Assembly (NCBI GenBank): GCA_000969725.1
Contig: JXSR01S002706.1
DNA length: 33,369 nucleotides
Direction: 5' to 3' (one strand)
DNA from: Ophiothrix spiculata
Taxonomy: Eukaryota; Echinodermata; Ophiuroidea; Amphilepidida; Ophiotrichidae
Part shown: positions 29,253-33,369 of the stretch, piece by piece
How the letters are laid out: the number at the start of each line of letters is the position of its first letter
Numbering within the stretch: the first letter of the stretch is position 1
Notes under the pieces: model-generated
Database searches by the model: none
What the model was told of the DNA's origin: nothing
The model's input: only the letters and a program-made list of their open reading frames with translations
Program-made: the position numbers and the translations under genes

Positions 29253-29570
29253 ATGCTGAGGAGAGAAAAACTTAAGAAATGAAAAGGATAGCTTTGAAAA
29301 TGATAAGAAATTTGGATTGAAAATACTGTTGAAAGCTTGTAGTAAATTAAACTTGTTTTGCATGGGGCGCATGCCCGTGTGTTTATTCGGTTGTTCAGCG
29401 GTAAAGTGTCTCATACAAATATAAATCAGATCTTGCTTGACTGTTGTGGATAGTGGGGGTAATTGATAATTGATCCGTTGCAAAAGTGTTTTTACAAATA
29501 GGGGTTTCAGAAAGGAGAAAAGGACTTAGGCAAATTGGTCGAGATCACAAATGCATGATCTTGCAGTCCT
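29253..29570. other. Stretch without a recognisable gene
   Basis: An 89-codon minus frame overlaps the preceding relic and is treated as a shadow. Nothing else is seen. Confidence 0.45.
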
Positions 29571-29825
29571 ATAAATGAAATTGGGTTCTTACCATGATAC
29601 AGCCTCATTTATTTAGCAAACATTTTGAAGAAAAGTTTTAAAATCTCATGTCAACTCTGTGCGTAACTTTGGCAGTAATTGTGGCCTCAATATTGAGACA
29701 TGGCATAAATGAAATCGGGTTCTTACCATGATACAGCCTCATTTTGAAGAATAGTTGTAAAATCTCATGTCAACTTTGTGCGTTACTTTGTCAGTAATTG
29801 TGGCCTCAATATGGAGACATGGCAT
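29571..29825. repeat. Tandem duplication, 134- and 121-bp units
   Basis: ATAAATGAAATYGGGTTCTT, ACCATGATACAGCCTCATTT, AAAATCTCATGTCAACT and CAGTAATTGTGGCCTCAATA are shared by 29571-29704 and 29705-29825. The second copy lacks about 14 bp after CTCATTT. Confidence 0.95.
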
Positions 29826-30474
29826 ATCATGTTGAATGCACTATTATGCATGCTTTTAACCCTACTTTTTATGCAACCATAAATCTTTTTTTTTATCATT
29901 TTAAAAAAGATTGTTTCCAAAGGATGTCATTTAAGAATGAATTTATGTAACTTCTTTATTATTAAAGCGGACAAAGCTAAACAAATCAGTGCAACGTCTA
30001 GTTGACTGATAAAATCAATCTTTTCAGAAGTTAAAAGCGTAACTTATCAGAATAAAAAGCTCATATTTGAAGAGGAAAAGATGATAGAATCACCATAAAT
30101 TGAAAGTGATTAGACATTTTGTAGCATTTATTTTCTATCATGAAGCATGCAAAATGAAATGATGTTATTGTTGTAGCAAGCCAGCTTCTATAGGCACATC
30201 TTTTCATTTTTTTGGTGGGGGGAGGGGGAGGTACCATGTTTGGCTTTCATTGTCAATTAGTACAATAATTATCTTGTAGCCTATATATGCACCTTAGGGG
30301 TAGGGTTGAAGTATAGCATCAATTAGGGTATATATAGTATGATTATTTCTAATTAGGAAAAATTAAGACTATAGGCCCTATATAACAATATTGCCTATAA
30401 TAAATATGGGACGATGTCATTTTACTGAGATAGGAAGTCTGATAATTACTTATCAAATTATAATTTTGAAGTAA
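29826..30474. other. Stretch without a recognisable gene
   Basis: AT-rich, with a G-rich patch (GGTGGGGGGAGGGGGAGG at about 30214-30231). Nothing else is supported. Confidence 0.5.
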
Positions 30475-30479
30475 TTGTT

Positions 30480-30507
30480 TTGTTGTTGTTGTTGTTGTTG
30501 TTGTTGT
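30480..30507. repeat. (TTG)n microsatellite
   Basis: Nine TTG units, followed after TCACTACTGG by a further short TTG run (30517-30526). Confidence 0.97.
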
Positions 30508-30574
30508 CACTACTGGTTGTTGTTGTTTTTCCTTACCAATCTGGCCAATAAGATGGTTCCAAATATTGGGGTAT

Positions 30575-30917
30575 AGTTGTAAATGATTTTGGTTAGTAAA
30601 AATGAGACCAGCTGTGCAATAATACTTGTAAGCAGTAGCACCCCTGTTTTTCTTCGCAGGCTCTCTTTCTTTCTCTCTCTCTATCTTTTATTTTTTTCTT
30701 GTTTTATTCTTACGATGATGACAACGACAATGTTCGAGTTGTCTGCAGTTGTAAATGATTTTGGGTAGTTAAAAATGAGACCCATTGTGCAATAATACTT
30801 GTAAGCAGTAGTACCCCTGTTTTTTTTCTTCACATCTCTTTCTTTCTCTCTATATCTTTTATATTTTCTTGTTTTATTCTTACGATGATGACAACGACAA
30901 TGTTAGAGTTGTCTGCA
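30575..30917. repeat. Tandem duplication, two ~172-bp units
   Basis: AGTTGTAAATGATTTTGG starts units at 30575 and 30747. Both contain GTGCAATAATACTTGTAAGC, a CTTT/CTCT pyrimidine tract and TTACGATGATGACAACGACA, ending GAGTTGTCTGCA. The pyrimidine tract differs in length between the copies. Confidence 0.96.
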
Positions 30918-31090
30918 TCTTATTCAAAGAAGATGCACACCGAGTCCCGGGAGAAATCCGCCGAGTGTCTGTTTTGTCTTTCTCTCGAATCCTCTGGGAG
31001 ACATTTGCCAAATATGATTCTAGGGATGGGTTTTTATCTTTTTGACAAGCAACTTTAATAGTGTGAATTTATTTTGTAAAAAGCTGTCAC

Positions 31091-31378
31091 TGTTCCTATA
31101 GCAATAGTGTTAATGCAGATTCATCGCGTATGCTATAGTCTGTTCCAAGCTAAACAAGACCTTGTTAAGAGTCGAGTTAGCTCAAACAGTAAGACACTCG
31201 ATCCCAGTGCGGTAGGCCCCAAGTTCGAAACTTGTGTTCCTATAGCAATAGTGTTAATGCAGATTCATCGCGTATGCTATAGTCTGTTCCAAGCTAAACA
31301 AGACCTTGTTAGGAGTCGAGTTAGCTCAAACGGTATTAAGACACTTGTTTCCAGTGCTGTAGGCCCCAAGTTCGTACG
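31091..31378 (+). repeat. Tandem duplication of a 144-bp unit carrying a tRNA-like SINE head
   Basis: Units 31091-31234 and 31235-31378 are nearly identical. Each has GAGTTAGCTCAAACRGT (D-arm/A-box-like), GACACT, CCAGTGC and a B-box-like AAGTTCG, in tRNA order. The 144-bp period is a multiple of three, which creates a 107-codon repetitive frame (31107-31430) that is not a gene. Confidence 0.9.
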
Positions 31379-31440
31379 CCGCTGGTGCCAAAAAAGAATG
31401 TGCGTGAAATTCCCTTGGACAAGGAACTAACTGCTAATTG
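31305..31440 (+). mobile_element. tRNA-derived SINE, head plus start of body
   Basis: The second tRNA-like head (about 31313-31378) continues into GAAATTCCCTTGGACAAGGA (31408-31427), a small hairpin (CCTTGGACAAGG) of the kind commonly found just after tRNA heads in invertebrate SINEs. The 3' end and target duplication are not resolved. Confidence 0.5.
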
Positions 31441-31880
31441 TTTTGTGGTGACCCGTCAGGGAGCTAATCTAGGCAGCGATGGTGCGATTGTGGGCTGATC
31501 AAGATTCAGCGCCCCTACAGGTTGCCGCAGAACCTGAAATGATGCTTTTTGTTGTATTGAGCCTAATTGTGCCACAGTGGTCAACAAACACCTGTAAAGT
31601 GTGCAGAGACCACATAGAATTACAAATCAAGGAGGCATAATGCACTATAAATCCCCTATATTTATCAATTTATTTACCTATGTTGTTTCACTGTGTGCAA
31701 GGTATGGCTAAAATCAATTATTTCTATGCACAAACAAAACGATTTTGAGGCAGAACAAGCCTTCAAAAAAATGGTTTAAATCCCCATGCTGTAAAACTCA
31801 AAAACTATATTTTACCCAATTGAGCACATTTGTATAACTTTACTCAATGCCAAGCAAGATTTTACTATTTACTTTTTGTT
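31441..31880. other. Stretch without a recognisable gene
   Basis: Less AT-rich to about 31545, then AT-rich. It could include the 3' part of the preceding SINE. Nothing else is supported. Confidence 0.45.
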
Positions 31881-31882
31881 CA

Positions 31883-32178
31883 ACAAAAGTAAAACAAAAC
31901 TCGCAAATTTATAAAGCAATTTTTTTTGGCTTGGAAAGCAGGATCAGTCAATTCAGTGATACATGAATGCTTTATAATTTTCAAGTAAAAACGATTAATA
32001 GAACATGTTTCTTTTTTTCCAATTTTTGAACACACAAGAGTAAAAAAACTTGCAAATTTATTAAGCTATTTTTTTGTCTAGGAAAGCAGGATCAGTCATT
32101 CAGTGATACATGATTGTTTACTTCAAGTAAAACACGATTAACAGAACATGTTTCTTTTTTTTTCAATTTTTGAACACA
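31883..32178. repeat. Tandem duplication, 149-bp period
   Basis: GCAAATTTATWAAGC at 31903 and 32052, GGAAAGCAGGATCAGTCA, TCAGTGATACATGA, AGAACATGTTTCTTTTTT and CAATTTTTGAACACAC are present twice. The second copy ends ~20 bp before the acceptor of the exon candidate at 32200. Confidence 0.95.
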
Positions 32179-32199
32179 CTCTAGCGCTTTTGCTTTTAG

Positions 32200-32356
32200 G
32201 TGGTTTACCAAATAATGTAAAAATGTTCTCCCACAAGGCACTTGTGGATGAATGGGAAAAGGAAAGGAAAAAGCAAAGAAAGATGCGAAGAGCACGGAAG
32301 ATGATGCAAATGAAAAAAAGTTTGAAAATTGTTGCCCGCAGCAAAAATTTGTTAAG
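32200..32356 (+). CDS. Candidate internal exon, Lys/Arg-rich helical peptide
   Basis: The acceptor CGCTTTTGCTTTTAG ends at 32199 and a donor TTAAG/GTGAAA starts at 32357. Between them only one frame is open, giving 51 full codons plus two-base split codons at each end. The in-frame TGA that ends the unspliced frame lies in the donor itself (GGTGA) and would be removed by splicing. The peptide starts GLPNNVKMFSHKALVDEW and becomes a long charged helix (KERKKQRKMRRARKMMQMKK), coiled-coil-like or nuclear/RNA-binding-like in composition. I recognise no family. A-rich DNA can produce such peptides by chance. Confidence 0.33.
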
Positions 32357-33072
32357 GTGAAAAAGAAAAAAATTCTGAACCAAAAGCTCATGTTGTGGCT
32401 TCTCATTGTATATATTTTAATCAAGTGTAGAGTCTGAGAGGTTCCTTGATTATATAAGTAACTATGTCTTGATGAATATGTATGTTTGACATGGCTAGGC
32501 CTGAATTTGTTTGTTTGTTTGTCTGTTGGGCTTTGTTAAGGTGAAAAAGAAAAAAATTCTGAACTAAAAGCTCATGTTTTGACTTCTCATTGTATATATT
32601 TTAATCAAGTGTAAGAGAGGTTTCTTGATTATATAAGTAACTATGATGAATATGTATGTTTGACATGGCTAGGCCTGAATTTGTTTGTTTGTTTGTCTGT
32701 TGGGCTTTCTGTCGTTAAGGTGAAAAAGAAAAAAAATCTGAACCAAAAGCTCATGTTGTGGCTTATCATTGTATATATTTTAATCAAGTGTAGATATTCC
32801 TTGATTATATAAGTATTTATGATGAATATGTATGTTTGACATGGCTAGGTCTGAATTTGTTTGTCTGTTGGGCTTTCTGTCGTTAAGGTAAAAAAGAAAA
32901 ACATTCTGAACCAAAAACTCATGTTGGGGGCTCTTATTGTGTATATTTTAATCAAGTGTAGAGTCTGAGAGGTTCCTTGATTATTATAAGTAACTATGAT
33001 GAATATGTATGTTTGACATGGCTAGGCCTGAATTGGTTTGTTTGTTTGTTTGCCTGTTACGCTTTCTGTTGT
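32351..33072. repeat. Four tandem copies of a 168-190-bp unit starting at a splice-donor-like site
   Basis: GTTAAGGTRAAAAAGAAAAA starts units at 32351, 32535, 32714 and 32882. Each unit continues TTCTGAACYAAAARCTCATG, ATATTTTAATCAAGTGTA, a TTCCTTGATTAT word, GATGAATATGTATGTTTGAC, ATGGCTAGG and a (GTTT)n run. The units differ by small deletions and GTTT copy number. Confidence 0.97.
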
Positions 33073-33369
33073 TGATATCAAGTGGTAATATGGTTGGAAT
33101 TCTATTAAAAACCTGTGGTTTTTTTCTTCTTCAAATTAGTATGTAATTGTGTGATTATAAAATTAGGTTGTGATAAAAAATAAAAGATGAAGTTGTGATA
33201 AAAATACAAGACAGGGAAAAAAAAAATCTTGATGAAAAGAAAAAATGATGACATCTGTCTTGTAATTCTCAAGGTTAATTTTAATAAAACTTTTTTGAAA
33301 AAGTTAATCCATTATGGAATTGTGATTTACAATAACTGAATCAAATTTTGGCAAATTTTACTCCTATTT
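33073..33369. other. AT-rich tail without a recognisable gene
   Basis: GTTGTGATAAAAA occurs twice (about 33166 and 33192). ACAAGACAG (33206-33214) and CTGTCTTGT (33255-33263) form a small inverted pair. Nothing else is supported. Confidence 0.6.

Noticed and set aside
1389..30957. Similarity between 1389-1438 and 30913-30957 (GCATCTTATTCAA ... CGGGAGAA)
   Set aside because: Too short and gapped to call a repeat family by eye; a pairwise alignment would decide.
31107..31430. 107-codon plus-strand frame with an internal repeat
   Set aside because: Produced by a 144-bp tandem duplication of a SINE-like unit whose period is a multiple of three.
1..33369. A new multi-gene system (defence, biosynthetic, viral)
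   Set aside because: No intact multi-codon genes, no clustered domains and no recognisable enzymes; the content is repeats and a few isolated exon candidates.

Overview
The window looks like intergenic and/or intronic nuclear DNA from an animal, most likely a marine invertebrate deuterostome (echinoderm or hemichordate grade). It is AT-rich, and no reading frame is longer than about 116 codons. There is no operon-like layout, no ribosome binding sites and no intact protein gene. It is instead full of short elements with terminal inverted repeats (MITE-like), tRNA-derived SINE heads, microsatellites and short tandem duplications. The lineage guess rests on the style of the repeats (CCCCCGGG-ended elements, TTAA- and TA-flanked MITEs, the recurrent octamer TAGGCCTA, TTAGGG-type telomere-like tracts). 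It is recognition from memory, not a database result.

Layout. 1-5.4 kb is mostly featureless apart from the end of a CCCCCGGG-type element at the left edge. 5.4-9.8 kb holds a TTAA-flanked element with a perfect GC palindrome, a cluster of tRNA-like SINE heads on both strands, an inverted-repeat element enclosing a tRNA-like segment, and a ~0.8 kb element with repeated GTCCTTCCGTGACC motifs. 10-17.9 kb carries a series of MITE families: CCCCCTGG ends, GGGGCGCACCATTAGA ends (three copies), a TA-flanked hairpin, GCCCGTAGCCAGG ends and two TTAA-flanked copies. A 50-N gap lies there too, flanked by a duplicated 160-bp segment that suggests the gap is an assembly artefact. 18-25 kb holds two fold-back elements, a perfect 20-bp palindrome, a 20-bp-TIR element and two weak coding candidates.

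25-33.1 kb is dominated by independent local tandem duplications (two to five copies of 33-205 bp units). Two short elements with telomere-like (TTAGGG) cores also occur around here (24,968-25,107 and 27,407-27,514). One of them sits in one arm of a tandem duplication whose other arm preserves the empty site.

Genes. The best coding evidence is a few isolated exon candidates with good splice signals: minus strand 27,697-27,858 (54 codons, phase 0/0), plus strand 19,360-19,543 and plus strand 32,200-32,356. I could not recognise their proteins and cannot link them into a gene. Nothing here resembles a defence system, biosynthetic cluster, virus or CRISPR array. The most unusual observations are the telomere-like cores inside inverted-repeat elements and the four-fold tandem repeat that starts exactly at a putative splice donor.
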